From Ectothiorhodospira sp. BSL-9 (GTDB lineage: Bacteria > Pseudomonadota > Gammaproteobacteria > Ectothiorhodospirales > Ectothiorhodospiraceae), in contig NZ_CP011994.1 of the NCBI RefSeq assembly GCF_001632845.1, forward strand, positions 1,488,001 through 1,552,000: DNA of 64,000 nucleotides, given 5' to 3'. Positions 9,771 to 18,229 of the stretch are shown here, in pieces (within the stretch, counting starts at the first letter, position 1; each line of letters begins with the position of its first letter). The translations under genes and the position numbers were made by a program. The notes under the pieces are model-generated. The model ran no database searches. It was not told where the DNA came from and saw nothing but the letters and a program-made list of their open reading frames with translations.

Positions 9771-9873
9771 GGCTGCTAGGACTTGATGCCCTCGCCCGGT
9801 TGGCCTAGTCTGCCCCTGTTCAGGCCCGACTCGGTCCACAAGGAAACGGATATCGTCACAGGAGGTGACACCC

Positions 9874-10335
9874 ATGCCCACCCATTCAACCACCCGCCCC
9901 CTGCGTCCCCCCTCGGCACCCCGCCGCCATCGCGGCTTCACCCTCATCGAGGCCCTGGTGGCCCTGCTGGTGCTCTCCATCGGTCTGCTTGGCCTGGCGG
10001 CGCTGCAACTGTTCTCCCTGCAAAGCGCTCACTCCGCCTATCAGCGCACCGTGGCCAGCATCATGGCCATGGATGCGGGCGAACGCCTGTGGCTGGCGGC
10101 CGCCTCGGGCAATCCGGGGCCGGCATCCGTGCAGGGGGCATGGCGTGTCCACTGGCAACATGATCCGGATGCCCCGCAGCGCGTGGGCCTGCCCGAGGCT
10201 GGCGATAGCGCGCTGGACTGCGGTGCCTCGGGTTGCACCGTGCGCATCCAGTGGGTGGATGGGCGATTCGATGACGAGGATGGCAGGCCGGTGTTCGAAT
10301 ATGCATTGCAACCGCCAGCGGTATCGCTGCCATGA
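9874..10335 (+). CDS. pilV: type IV pilus modification protein PilV (minor pilin)
   Basis: Minor pseudopilin of 153 residues. A basic leader ends at the prepilin peptidase site G-FTLIEALVALLVLSIGLLG (cleavage before Phe, Glu at +5), followed by the hydrophobic N-terminal helix. Such proteins help initiate type IV pilus assembly at the inner membrane. The ATG at 9874 is preceded by GGAGGTG; an in-frame GTG at 9865 is less likely. Its stop overlaps the start of the next gene (ATGA). The usual partners fimT, pilX, pilY1 and pilE are missing from the neighbourhood. Confidence 0.85.
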   Translation: MPTHSTTRPLRPPSAPRRHRGFTLIEALVALLVLSIGLLGLAALQLFSLQSAHSAYQRTVASIMAMDAGERLWLAAASGNPGPASVQGAWRVHWQHDPDAPQRVGLPEAGDSALDCGASGCTVRIQWVDGRFDDEDGRPVFEYALQPPAVSLP

Positions 10336-10898
10336 GCGCGGCCCCGGTTGCAGTGAGGCCACAGCATCGGGTGCGGGGCTTTTCCCTGGTGGAGCTGATG
10401 GTTGCCATGGTGATCGGGCTGATCCTGATGGCGGGTGTGGTGCAGGTTTTCCTCGCCAATCACACCGCCTATCGTGAGGCCCAGCGCTTTGCCCAGCTTC
10501 AGGAGACCATGGCGTTCGCCGTGGACTATCTGGCTCGTGATATCCGTGGCGCCGAGAGCATCAGTCTCAATGGTGATGAGCTGGCAGTGGTGCGTGATAG
10601 GCGCATCGACTGGTGTGGGGCGCCTCCGGGGGTACATGCGGTGAGCTATTTCATCCAGGATGATGCCCTGCGCTGCCGGCATGGGTCACTCCACAACCAT
10701 GAGCTGCTGCGCGGTTTCCGCCCCGGGTCCACCCTGGTGGCTCACCCCTTGCCGGACGCGCAGGCCCCGGTTGCCGTGCGGCTTGGGCTCACGCTGCAAA
10801 GCGGGGCAGGGCAGGGGGTGCCGCTGCGGGATCATTATCTGGAATTTCACGTGGCTATGAGAAACCGGATATTGGCCCTGGGCCAGCCGCCGTCATGA
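10332..10898 (+). CDS. pilW: PilW-like minor pilin
   Basis: 188-residue pseudopilin with the processing site G-FSLVELMVAMVIGLILM near residue 17. It is shorter than typical PilW proteins (about 250-350 residues). It is translationally coupled to pilV. PilW and PilV are minor-pilin components of type IV pilus priming complexes. This two-gene set looks like either a reduced minor-pilin operon or the remnant of a larger one. Confidence 0.8.
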   Translation: MSAAPVAVRPQHRVRGFSLVELMVAMVIGLILMAGVVQVFLANHTAYREAQRFAQLQETMAFAVDYLARDIRGAESISLNGDELAVVRDRRIDWCGAPPGVHAVSYFIQDDALRCRHGSLHNHELLRGFRPGSTLVAHPLPDAQAPVAVRLGLTLQSGAGQGVPLRDHYLEFHVAMRNRILALGQPPS

Positions 10899-11018
10899 GG
10901 GAAGGCCCCGGTGGGTGCGTTCAGGGGGTGTGCCACCGGGAATTGATCTTTGCCGTGCCAAAATCACTCGCGGGTGTGAGACACTTGCCCTGACCAGCCA
11001 GGCTTGGGAGATCTGCGG

Positions 11019-12311
11019 GTGGCAGTGATCAAATGGACCATTGAGGTGGGGGCGGTGCGCAAAGGGATGTACGTCTGCGAACTGGATCGCCCCTGGGAGG
11101 GTACCCCGTTTCCACTCCAGGGATTCATGGTGGAAACCGACGACCAGATCCAGTTTCTCAGGGACCATTGCACTACCGTGGCGGTGGATCGGGATAAGAC
11201 CCCGGATGACCTGCTCAGGCGCGTGCCCCCTTCCGGACCATTGACTCCTTCTGCCGCCAGCCGCGTTCGCAAGCCGGAGCACGATGCCCCGCCCCCAGAC
11301 ACGCTTTACCAGATCGCAGATCAGATGGTGCATGCCCGTTCGGTGTGGCGGGATGCTCAGGATTACATCACCGAGGTGATGAATGATGTCCGCCTGGGCA
11401 GCTCCGTGGGCACCCTGCAGGCGCGCCAGTTAGTCAGGCGGCTGGCAGGGCAGGTGGTGGAAAGTCCGAATGCCCTGCTATGGCTCACCACTCTGCGCGA
11501 GCGCGACCATTACACATGCCAGCACAGCGTCAATGTCTGCATCCTGTCCCTGAGCTTCGGGCGTTTTTTGGGGATGGGGGGTGAGGAGTTGGAGACCCTG
11601 GGGCTGGGCGCTCTGCTGCATGATATGGGCAAGATGCGTGTTCCGCTGGAGATCCTCAACTGCCCTCGCCGACTGACTGCCGAAGAGTTTGAGCAGATGA
11701 AGGCCCACCCCGTCCTGGGTTATACCCTGCTCAAGCGCGACAAGACACTGCCCGAAAACGTGCTGCAGACCGCTCTATGCCATCACGAGCGCATGAGCGG
11801 TCAAGGCTATCCCAATGGCCACAAGGGCGATGCCATCCCGGCCCATGCCCGTCTGGTGGCGGTGGTGGACGTCTATGACGCCATCAGCAGCAAACGGGTC
11901 TACCACGATGGCAAGAGTCCGCAGGAGGCCCTCGACATCATCTTTCGTATGCGCGGCAACGAGCTGGATGCGGAGTTGGTAGAGGCGTTCATCCGCTGTG
12001 TGGGCATCTACCCGGTGGGCAGTCTGGTGGAGTTGACCACCGGCCAGGTGGGGGTCGTCGTGGGTTTCAATACCCGTCATCGCCTCCGGCCCACGGTGAT
12101 GCTGCTGCTGGACGCAGAGCACACACCGATGCCGGCCCCGAGCCTGCTCAATCTGGCCAGTTCTGCCTGGGTGTCGGGCTCCACCGCGCCGGCCATACGC
12201 GCGGTGCTGGAGCCTGGAAGTTACGGTATCGATCCGCACCAGGTCGTCAATCAGGTTACTCAGAGTTCCATTGGGGGAAAAAGGCCTGGCCCGCAGGGCA
12301 ATCGCACATAA
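11019..12311 (+). CDS. HD-GYP domain protein (putative c-di-GMP phosphodiesterase)
   Basis: About 430 residues: an N-terminal DUF3391-type domain (KGMYVCELDRPWEGTPF near residue 15) and a C-terminal HD-GYP domain. The metal site HDMGK is near residue 204; the GYP loop region reads HHERMSGQGYPNG, so the signature is retained. HD-GYP enzymes hydrolyse cyclic di-GMP. The start is set at GTG 11019, eight bases after GGGAG; TTG 11004 is an alternative in-frame start. The last few residues run up to the left end of the adjacent insertion sequence, so the native C-terminus may have been altered. Confidence 0.9.
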   Translation: MAVIKWTIEVGAVRKGMYVCELDRPWEGTPFPLQGFMVETDDQIQFLRDHCTTVAVDRDKTPDDLLRRVPPSGPLTPSAASRVRKPEHDAPPPDTLYQIADQMVHARSVWRDAQDYITEVMNDVRLGSSVGTLQARQLVRRLAGQVVESPNALLWLTTLRERDHYTCQHSVNVCILSLSFGRFLGMGGEELETLGLGALLHDMGKMRVPLEILNCPRRLTAEEFEQMKAHPVLGYTLLKRDKTLPENVLQTALCHHERMSGQGYPNGHKGDAIPAHARLVAVVDVYDAISSKRVYHDGKSPQEALDIIFRMRGNELDAELVEAFIRCVGIYPVGSLVELTTGQVGVVVGFNTRHRLRPTVMLLLDAEHTPMPAPSLLNLASSAWVSGSTAPAIRAVLEPGSYGIDPHQVVNQVTQSSIGGKRPGPQGNRT

Positions 12312-12315
12312 AGAC

Positions 12316-13505
12316 TGATTCTCATTTGAGGCCGAGCAAGTGAGCACGGTACTCGTCAGATGTTGCCGCGATGATCCGCTTGGTCTTGAGGCTGCCCTTG
12401 CGAGGCAAGGGATCCAGACGGATCAGATTCAACGTCAAGCGCTTGAGGATGGCCAGGTTATGCCCAGCGTGGGCCGTACGGGCCCTCATCTGATCATCCG
12501 CAAACGTGACGTCCAGGCACCAGTGCACCTGGTTCTCGACGCACCAGTGCTGGCGGATCGTTCGTGCCAAGACCGGCGCATCGGGGGGCAAACTGCTGAT
12601 ATAGCACCGGCGCTCCTGGGTCGCCTTGCCGTTCACCTCGCGCGAGGCTTCGATCACGGCAAAGCTCTTCATGTCAGGCCAGCGTCCCGGATTGGGTAAG
12701 CACGCCAGGGCATCAAACACATAGCAGCGGCGTGTTTCCTGCCGTCCATGGCCCTTGTCGATGTCTTCGCTGACCTGATGGGGCGTCTTGTCGGTCGGGG
12801 CTGACTGAAACAGGGCGAAGAAGTCATCCATGGCCTCCCATAACTGAGGCTGGTTCCGTTTGACGGCCAGGACATAGTCCGCCTGCTGGTCGCGTATGGC
12901 CTGCGCGATCGAAGGCTGCGTGCCCATCGCATCGATCGTCACAATGCAGCCTTCCAAGGCCAGCGTCGCCAGTAGGTCGGGGATCGCCGTCTTCTCGTTG
13001 GATTTGGTGGCTGTGGCGTGCTGCCCCAGGATGACGCCGGCGTCAGCAGCAAAGGCGCTGACCAGATGGAGCGGTGCCTCACCGGTCTTCGCCGATCGGC
13101 GGCTCGTCTTGCCGTCCAGCGCCACGACCTGAGGCGAAAGCCCGGGTAGCACCTCGGCTACCCAGCGCCGGAAGGCGGCTTCGAACTGCTGAGTGTCGAT
13201 CAGGCCGAAGAGGCGAGCAAAGGTGTCATGCGAGGGGATGCCGTTGGGCAAGTTCACGTACTGCCGGAGCCAGGCCTCTTTCTCCTGAGCCCATAGCGCG
13301 ATTTCTTCAAAGGTGTCGGCACCGACCAAAACGCCGCAGACGGCGGTGGTCAGGACATCAGGCAGCGGATGCTCGACCCGGCGAGGATCTCGCGGGTCCG
13401 TGACACAGGTAAAGATATCGAAAAGCGAGGGGAGCTGGGACATCAGGGCGAACCTCAAATGCTCCAGCTATAGCGCTTCAGGCTGCATTCAGCAAATGCG
13501 ATTCA
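12316..13505. mobile_element. ISAs1-family insertion sequence
   Basis: About 1.19 kb bounded by imperfect inverted repeats (12316-12330 TGATTCTCATTTGAG and the complement of 13491-13505 TGAATCGCATTTGCT, 11 of 15 identical) around one transposase gene. It sits five bases after the HD-GYP stop codon. I did not identify a convincing target duplication. Confidence 0.7.
12322..13458 (-). CDS. ISAs1-family DDE transposase
   Basis: 378-residue transposase of the H-repeat/ISAs1 family. It shows the N-terminal region with PRDPRRVEHPLPDVL and the catalytic segment VVALDGKTSRRSAKTGEAPLH (first Asp), ATKSNEKTAIPDLL, and VTIDAMGTQ (second Asp), with a C-terminal glutamate region near VENQVHWCLDVTF. The gene appears intact and its stop codon lies inside the terminal repeat. 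It is oriented against both neighbours. Confidence 0.93.
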   Translation of the reverse strand: MRFALMSQLPSLFDIFTCVTDPRDPRRVEHPLPDVLTTAVCGVLVGADTFEEIALWAQEKEAWLRQYVNLPNGIPSHDTFARLFGLIDTQQFEAAFRRWVAEVLPGLSPQVVALDGKTSRRSAKTGEAPLHLVSAFAADAGVILGQHATATKSNEKTAIPDLLATLALEGCIVTIDAMGTQPSIAQAIRDQQADYVLAVKRNQPQLWEAMDDFFALFQSAPTDKTPHQVSEDIDKGHGRQETRRCYVFDALACLPNPGRWPDMKSFAVIEASREVNGKATQERRCYISSLPPDAPVLARTIRQHWCVENQVHWCLDVTFADDQMRARTAHAGHNLAILKRLTLNLIRLDPLPRKGSLKTKRIIAATSDEYRAHLLGLK

Positions 13506-13604
13506 TTCCGGGTCTACGATTGCCCTGGCCTGGCCCGGGGGGCAGTCACGCAATGTGTGGTTAACCGCTACAATCACGTCTCCAGTCATTGATCGGGAGA
13601 TCCC

Positions 13605-14471
13605 ATGTTATTCAGCATGACCGGCTTCGCACGATGCGAATCTTCGGGCGAATACGGTTCGCTTGTCTGGGAATTGCGCAGCGTCAACCATCGTTATCTT
13701 GAGATCTCTCCGCGGCTGCCAGAGGAACTTCGTGGCCTGGAGGGCAAGGTGCGCGAACGCATCCAGGCCCGGCTGGGGCGTGGCAAGGTGGAGTGCAACC
13801 TGCGGTTTCGTCGCGGCGCGGCCGACCAGGACAGCATCGAGCTCAACGACGAACTGGCCAAGGAGGTGATCAGCACGGTCGTGCGCGTGGAACACTGGAT
13901 GATGAACGCGGCGCGCATGACGGCCATGGACATCCTGCGCTGGCCTGGTGTGGTGATCGAGCCGGAGCAGGATCTGCAACCGGTCATGACGGCCACCCTG
14001 GACTTGCTGGATGAGGCCCTGACCACCCTGGTGGAGAACCGGGGCCGCGAGGGGGCCCACATCAAGGCGCTGCTCCAGGCCCGCTGCGACGCCATTGCCG
14101 AGCAGGTGGCCCGGGTGCGCGAACGGCGACCCCGGGTGGTGGAGGCCCTGCGCGAACGGGTTCGCAGCCGTATTCAGGAACTGGGCACCGATCTTGATCC
14201 AGGCCGACTGGAGCAGGAACTGGCCCTGCAGGCCCAGAAGCTGGATGTGGCCGAGGAGCTGGACCGCCTGGAGGGTCATGTGAAGGAGATCCAGGCCGTT
14301 CTGGAGCGCCGCGAGCCGGTGGGTCGACGCCTGGATTTTCTCATGCAGGAACTCAACCGCGAGGCCAACACCCTGAGTTCCAAGTCCAACGACATGGAAA
14401 CCACCCAGGCCGCCGTGGAGCTGAAGGTGCTCATCGAACAGATGCGCGAGCAGATCCAGAACCTGGAATAG
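13605..14471 (+). CDS. yicC: YicC family protein
   Basis: 288-residue member of the YicC/YloC family (N-terminal YicC domain starting MLFSMTGFARCE, C-terminal DUF1732 with RRLDFLMQELNREANTL near residue 244). E. coli YicC has been reported as an endoribonuclease or RNase adaptor affecting small-RNA stability. The gene often sits next to gmk and rpoZ; here it is followed six bases later by a DUF2835 gene. A plausible -10 (TACAAT, 13569-13574) lies just upstream. Confidence 0.94.
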   Translation: MLFSMTGFARCESSGEYGSLVWELRSVNHRYLEISPRLPEELRGLEGKVRERIQARLGRGKVECNLRFRRGAADQDSIELNDELAKEVISTVVRVEHWMMNAARMTAMDILRWPGVVIEPEQDLQPVMTATLDLLDEALTTLVENRGREGAHIKALLQARCDAIAEQVARVRERRPRVVEALRERVRSRIQELGTDLDPGRLEQELALQAQKLDVAEELDRLEGHVKEIQAVLERREPVGRRLDFLMQELNREANTLSSKSNDMETTQAAVELKVLIEQMREQIQNLE

Positions 14472-14477
14472 GCCCCG

Positions 14478-14705
14478 GTGCACCGTTATCACTTCCGACT
14501 GGACATCCCCCGCGACGAATTCCTGCGCTACTACTCCGGGTCGGCGGCCTCCGTGGTGGCCTGGTCCCAGGAGGGTCGCACGGTTCGATTTCCGGCCTCA
14601 GCCCTGCGCCCGCACGTGACCCATGATGGCGTGCGCGGGCGGTTTCGCCTGACGGTGGACGACCAGTTCCGGCTGCAGTCCCTGGAGCGTATCGGTTCCG
14701 GATGA
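14478..14705 (+). CDS. DUF2835 family protein
   Basis: 75-residue basic protein, start GTG, beginning MHRYHFRLDIPRDEFLRYYSG. It matches the DUF2835 family of small gammaproteobacterial proteins of unknown function, which share the pattern of aromatic residues followed by VRFPASALRPHVT and the closing RFRLTVD segment. It follows yicC by six bases and is probably cotranscribed. Confidence 0.75.
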   Translation: MHRYHFRLDIPRDEFLRYYSGSAASVVAWSQEGRTVRFPASALRPHVTHDGVRGRFRLTVDDQFRLQSLERIGSG

Positions 14706-14721
14706 GCGGTCATGCACTCCC

Positions 14722-14749
14722 CTTGAAATCCTCTCCACGGCCCCTATAT
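14722..14749 (+). promoter_or_regulatory. RpoH (sigma-32) heat-shock promoter of hsp20
   Basis: CTTGAAA at 14722-14728, a 12-base spacer, then CCCCTATAT at 14741-14749. This is an almost exact match to the sigma-32 consensus (CTTGAA, 11-15 bases, CCCCATNT). It lies about 55 bases before the Hsp20 start codon. Confidence 0.8.
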
Positions 14750-14804
14750 CGGATAGCGAAAGGCGAAGTTGCCTTGACTCACGAGACAAGTGGAGGTGAT
14801 AGCC

Positions 14805-15239
14805 ATGTTGACGACCCGTTATGAACCCTGGAGCCTGTTGAATCAGCTGTCCCGGGAACTGGATCGCCTGAACCCGGCCATGGCCGGTGGCGAAGAGGCC
14901 GCGGCCACCAGCGACTGGGTGCCGGCGGTGGATATCCGGGAGGAGAAGGACGCCTATGTGCTGCACGCGGACGTGCCCGGCGTGGACCCCAAGGACATTG
15001 AGGTCCATATGGAAAACGGCGTGCTGACCATTCGTGGTGAGCGCAAGGCCGAAAGCGCCGAAGAGCGTGAAGGGTACAAGCGCGTGGAACGCATCCGCGG
15101 CAGCTTCTATCGTCGCTTCTCCCTGCCCGACACGGCAGACGCCGAGCGCATCAGCGCCCGCAGCGCCAACGGTGTGCTGGAGGTGCGCATTCCCAAGCAG
15201 GAAAAGGTGCAGCCCCGGCGCATCGCCGTGGAAGGATAA
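14805..15239 (+). CDS. Hsp20/alpha-crystallin small heat-shock protein
   Basis: 144-residue ATP-independent holdase chaperone. The alpha-crystallin domain spans about residues 44-135, with VLHADVPGVDPKDIEV, the G-x-L-like motif NGVLEVRIPK near residue 123, and a C-terminal RRIAV anchoring motif (I-x-V type). The ATG at 14805 follows GGAGGTG by six bases. A sigma-32 promoter is directly upstream and a strong terminator downstream, so it is a single-gene heat-shock transcript. Confidence 0.95.
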   Translation: MLTTRYEPWSLLNQLSRELDRLNPAMAGGEEAAATSDWVPAVDIREEKDAYVLHADVPGVDPKDIEVHMENGVLTIRGERKAESAEEREGYKRVERIRGSFYRRFSLPDTADAERISARSANGVLEVRIPKQEKVQPRRIAVEG

Positions 15240-15280
15240 CCCCGGACTCCATTCGGAAGGCGTTCGGCAGGACGCAACCT

Positions 15281-15310
15281 GCGCCGCGTGGTCACGCGGC
15301 GCTCTTGTTT
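15281..15310 (+). terminator. rho-independent terminator after hsp20
   Basis: GC-rich perfect hairpin (15281-15290 pairing with 15293-15302) followed by TCTTGTTTT. It separates the Hsp20 gene from the downstream DnaJ-type gene. Confidence 0.8.
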
Positions 15311-15329
15311 TGGAGTATCGTAGGCGGTT

Positions 15330-16289
15330 ATGGAATACAAAGACTACTACAAGGTGCTGGGGGTGGATCGATCCGCCTCCCAGGACGACCTGAAGAAGGC
15401 CTATCGTCGGCTTGCGCGCAAATACCATCCCGATGTGAGCAAGGAGGCCAATGCCGAGGACCGCTTCAAGGAGGTGAACGAAGCATATGAGGTCCTGGGT
15501 GATGCAGAAAAGCGCAAGGCCTATGATCAGTTGGGCAGCAACTGGCGCTCGGGCGAGGACTTTCGTCCACCGCCGGACTGGGATGCCTGGTTCGGCGGCG
15601 GTGCGGGTGGCCCCCAGCCGGGCGGCTTCCGTGATGCCGGCCCCCAGGCAGGTTTCAGTGAGAGCGACTTCTCCGACTTCTTCGAGACCCTGTTCGGCGG
15701 CAGCGCCCGGCGCACCCGTGGGCATCGCACCCAGCGGGGTTTTGCCAGTCGTGGCCAGGACCAGAACGCCCGCATCCAGCTGGACCTGGAACAGGCTTTT
15801 CGCGGTGGCTCCGTGCCGGTTCGGATTGGTGAGCGCAGCCTTCAGGTGAAGATCCCCGCCGGGGTCACCGAGGGCAAACGCATTCGCCTGTCCGGTCAGG
15901 GCGCCCAGGGTGTGGGTGGGGGCGACGCCGGCGACCTGTATCTGGAAGTGCGCATCCGCCCCCATCGGCATTTTCGCCTGGAGGGCCGCGACATCCATCT
16001 GGACCTGCCCATCACCCCCTGGGAGGCGGCGCTGGGTGCCACGGTGAGCGTGCCCACCCTGGAGGGGCGGGTGGACATGAAGGTGCCAGCCGGCTCCCGA
16101 TCGGGGGGCAAGCTGCGCCTCAAGGGCCGCGGCATGCCCGGCTCACCCCCGGGTGACCAGTACCTGATACTGCAGATCGTCACGCCCCCGGCCGACTCGG
16201 ACAAGGCCCGGGAGCTCTATGAGCGCATGCAGAAGGAGATGCCGTTCAACCCGAGGGAACATCTGCCGGGGATGATGGGGGCAGGCTAA
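15330..16289 (+). CDS. CbpA-type DnaJ co-chaperone
   Basis: 319-residue J-domain protein that would stimulate DnaK ATPase. The J domain occupies residues 4-68 with the HPD tripeptide in [13 protein letters not shown] near residue 35. A Gly/Phe-rich linker follows (about 80-140), and then two C-terminal beta domains. The Cys-rich zinc finger of true DnaJ is absent, placing it with CbpA/DnaJ type II. It lies just after the Hsp20 gene but behind its terminator. Its stop abuts the convergent moaE gene and a REP-like palindrome. Confidence 0.93.
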   Translation: MEYKDYYKVLGVDRSASQDDLKKAYRRLARKYHPDVSKEANAEDRFKEVNEAYEVLGDAEKRKAYDQLGSNWRSGEDFRPPPDWDAWFGGGAGGPQPGGFRDAGPQAGFSESDFSDFFETLFGGSARRTRGHRTQRGFASRGQDQNARIQLDLEQAFRGGSVPVRIGERSLQVKIPAGVTEGKRIRLSGQGAQGVGGGDAGDLYLEVRIRPHRHFRLEGRDIHLDLPITPWEAALGATVSVPTLEGRVDMKVPAGSRSGGKLRLKGRGMPGSPPGDQYLILQIVTPPADSDKARELYERMQKEMPFNPREHLPGMMGAG

Positions 16290-16744
16290 GCCCCTCTCCC
16301 CTCCGGGGAGAGGGGTTGGGGCGAGGGCGACACCCACCGCCGGCGCCCATCCTGCAGCTCCTCCCGCTTCCAGAATGTGGCCCGCTCCTTGAGCGCCTCC
16401 ATCAGAAACCGGCAGGCATCAAAGGCCGCCTGACGATGGGCCGACCACACCGCCACCACCACGATGGGCTGCCCCGGTTCGACCCGGCCCACCCGATGAC
16501 CGATCAGGGAACCCTGAACAGGCCATCGGGTGCGGGCCTCATCCTCGATGAGCGCAAGCTCACGCTCGGTCATCCCCGGGTAATGCTCCAGGGTCATGGC
16601 CGTCACCACATCCCCGTCGTTGAAATCCCGCATGGTGCCCACAAACAGCGCGCAGGCCCCGAAACTCCCAGGGGCCAGGCTACGTTCATGCTCATTCACC
16701 AGATTGAACGGCTCCAGTGGTTCGCTGTGCAGCACGACAGCCAT
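16286..16744 (-). CDS. moaE: molybdopterin synthase catalytic subunit MoaE
   Basis: Large subunit of molybdopterin synthase; transfers sulfur from the MoaD thiocarboxylate to cPMP. 152 residues with the conserved [10 protein letters not shown] region near residue 36, [11 protein letters not shown], the HRVGRVEPG segment and the catalytic lysines in [11 protein letters not shown] near residues 119-127. The final stretch ([14 protein letters not shown]) is translated from a REP-like palindrome and is not conserved family sequence. moaD is immediately upstream with a one-base gap. Confidence 0.95.
   Translation of the reverse strand: MAVVLHSEPLEPFNLVNEHERSLAPGSFGACALFVGTMRDFNDGDVVTAMTLEHYPGMTERELALIEDEARTRWPVQGSLIGHRVGRVEPGQPIVVVAVWSAHRQAAFDACRFLMEALKERATFWKREELQDGRRRWVSPSPQPLSPEGRGA
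16291..16328. repeat. REP-like GC-rich palindrome, copy 2
   Basis: CCCCTCTCCCC/GGGGAGAGGGG inverted repeat followed by TTGGGGCGAGGG. It lies at the convergent end of the cbpA-type gene and moaE, and encodes the last residues of MoaE when read on the minus strand. Confidence 0.85.
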
Positions 16745-16745
16745 C

Positions 16746-16979
16746 TCAACCTCCCGTCACCGGCGGAAAAAAGGCCACCTCGTCGCCGTCCGTCACCGGA
16801 TCCTCAAGCGAGGCATGGGCATGGTTCACGGCTGCCAGCACACGGGGCGGCAGGTCGCGATCGGGTTGGGCACGTCGCCACGCATCCGCCACGCAGCGAA
16901 TCCCCTCAGCAGGCACCGAGGCCTCAGATGCACCCAACTGCTCCCTCAGACTGGCAAAGTAACGAACGGTAATGGACAT
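16746..16979 (-). CDS. moaD: molybdopterin synthase sulfur carrier subunit MoaD
   Basis: Ubiquitin-like sulfur carrier of 77 residues starting [16 protein letters not shown] and ending with the obligatory Gly-Gly (FFPPVTGG), which is adenylated and thiocarboxylated. The frame extends upstream to 17021 (MYKLCLETD...), where a GGGAG lies about seven bases before the ATG, so a 14-residue longer form is possible. The start at 16979 is preferred from family length. It is divergent from moaC. Confidence 0.9.
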   Translation of the reverse strand: MSITVRYFASLREQLGASEASVPAEGIRCVADAWRRAQPDRDLPPRVLAAVNHAHASLEDPVTDGDEVAFFPPVTGG

Positions 16980-17060
16980 GGCGTGCGGATCCCGGTCAGT
17001 CTCCAGGCACAGCTTATACATTCATTGCTCCCGGGCGCCAGACCCATCAGGATGCCAGTC

Positions 17061-17537
17061 ATGAACGATCTCACACATTTCAACGCCGCCGGCCAGGCCC
17101 ACATGGTGGATGTGGGCCACAAGCCACCCACCCGCCGCGTGGCCGTGGCTGAAGGGCGCATCCGCCTGCAGGCATCCACTCTGGAAAGAATCCGCCAGGG
17201 TGACCACAAGAAGGGAGATGTGCTGGGCATTGCCCGGGTGGCCGCCATCATGGCCAGCAAGCGGACCGCCGACCTGATCCCCCTGTGCCACCCCATCGCC
17301 CTGAGTCGGGTGCAGGTGGATCTGGAGCCTGTGGATGAGCCGCCCGCCGTGTACTGTCGCGTGACTGCCGAGACCACCGGCCCCACCGGTGTGGAGATGG
17401 AGGCCCTCACCGCCGTGCAGGTGGCCCTGCTCACCCTCTACGACATGTGCAAGGCGGTGGATCGGGGGATGGTCATGGAAGGGATCGGCCTGGTCAGCAA
17501 GTCGGGTGGCCAGTCCGGTGACTGGCAGCGGACTTGA
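17061..17537 (+). CDS. moaC: cyclic pyranopterin monophosphate synthase MoaC
   Basis: Converts 3',8-cyclo-7,8-dihydro-GTP to cyclic pyranopterin monophosphate in molybdenum cofactor synthesis. 158 residues with [11 protein letters not shown] near residue 74, the active-site [10 protein letters not shown] lysines near residue 50, and the C-terminal [13 protein letters not shown] and KSGG motifs. An in-frame ATG three codons earlier (17052) is an alternative start. It is transcribed away from moaD/moaE; moaA is not in the window. Confidence 0.95.
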   Translation: MNDLTHFNAAGQAHMVDVGHKPPTRRVAVAEGRIRLQASTLERIRQGDHKKGDVLGIARVAAIMASKRTADLIPLCHPIALSRVQVDLEPVDEPPAVYCRVTAETTGPTGVEMEALTAVQVALLTLYDMCKAVDRGMVMEGIGLVSKSGGQSGDWQRT

Positions 17538-17555
17538 CGCACTGGCAGGTGCAGC

Positions 17556-18005
17556 TCAGCGCTGCATCAGCCGCATGGAGTTGGCCAGCAGGCGCACGCG
17601 GCGCTTCACGTCATCGCGCATGCGCCTGAAGGGTTCCAGATCGTCCCCGTCCGCAGCGAAACGGGTGGGCGGGTCCATGGGCCAGTTCTTGCAGATAAAA
17701 CTCTCCGCGGCGGGCAAGGGCAACTTGGCCGGGTCGGTGCACAGGGTGATGACCATGTCTGCCCACTCCAGCAAGTCCCGATCCAGGGCCTTGGACTGCA
17801 GGGCCGGAGATTCCATCTCCTCTTCCCGCAGCACCGCCAGGGCGCGGGGCTGGGCCTTGCCCGCCTGCAGGCCGGCGGAACGAGCCTCCACCAGGTCCGG
17901 CATCAGTTGCCGGGCATAGGCCTCGGCCACCAGCGTGCGGGCCGTGTTGGTGTGGCCCAGGAACAGGATGTGGGGCTTGCGCCGCAGGTCGGGTTTCTCG
18001 GGCAT
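17556..18005 (-). CDS. arsenate reductase / LMW phosphatase-like protein lacking the catalytic Cys
   Basis: 149-residue protein of the low-molecular-weight tyrosine phosphatase/ArsC fold. The P-loop, normally C-x5-R in a context such as FVCxxNSCRS, reads FLGHTNTARTLVAEAYAR near residue 16: the nucleophilic cysteine is glycine (codon GGC on the coding strand), while the arginine is kept. A cysteine corresponding to the thioredoxin-linked ArsC relay (VITLCTDP near residue 88) and the general-acid Asp in WPMDPP remain. It should therefore not have classical phosphatase or arsenate reductase activity. It lies alone, convergent with moaC; no ars genes are nearby. Confidence 0.75.
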   Translation of the reverse strand: MPEKPDLRRKPHILFLGHTNTARTLVAEAYARQLMPDLVEARSAGLQAGKAQPRALAVLREEEMESPALQSKALDRDLLEWADMVITLCTDPAKLPLPAAESFICKNWPMDPPTRFAADGDDLEPFRRMRDDVKRRVRLLANSMRLMQR

Positions 18006-18229
18006 GGGCGGGGTTTTCAGCGGGAGGCGGCCAGTAGCTATGGATTGTACTCACCGCATCTACCGGAAAGCCAGATCCGCGCCTTGTGTCGGGCACCTGC
18101 TGCGGCCTTGTCATGGCTTTCAGGCCCCAGGCCTTAGTACACTGACAAAAATGCCGACCCGCTGGGCCCGCCGAATGCCCGCGTAAGGTGGGTCGACGAT
18201 GCATACGCTACCGACGAGGTAATCACTCG

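Noticed and set aside
12316-12330. ATTCTCATTTG after the HD-GYP gene resembling a Fur half-site
   Set aside because: It is the terminal inverted repeat of the ISAs1-family element, matched at 13491-13505.
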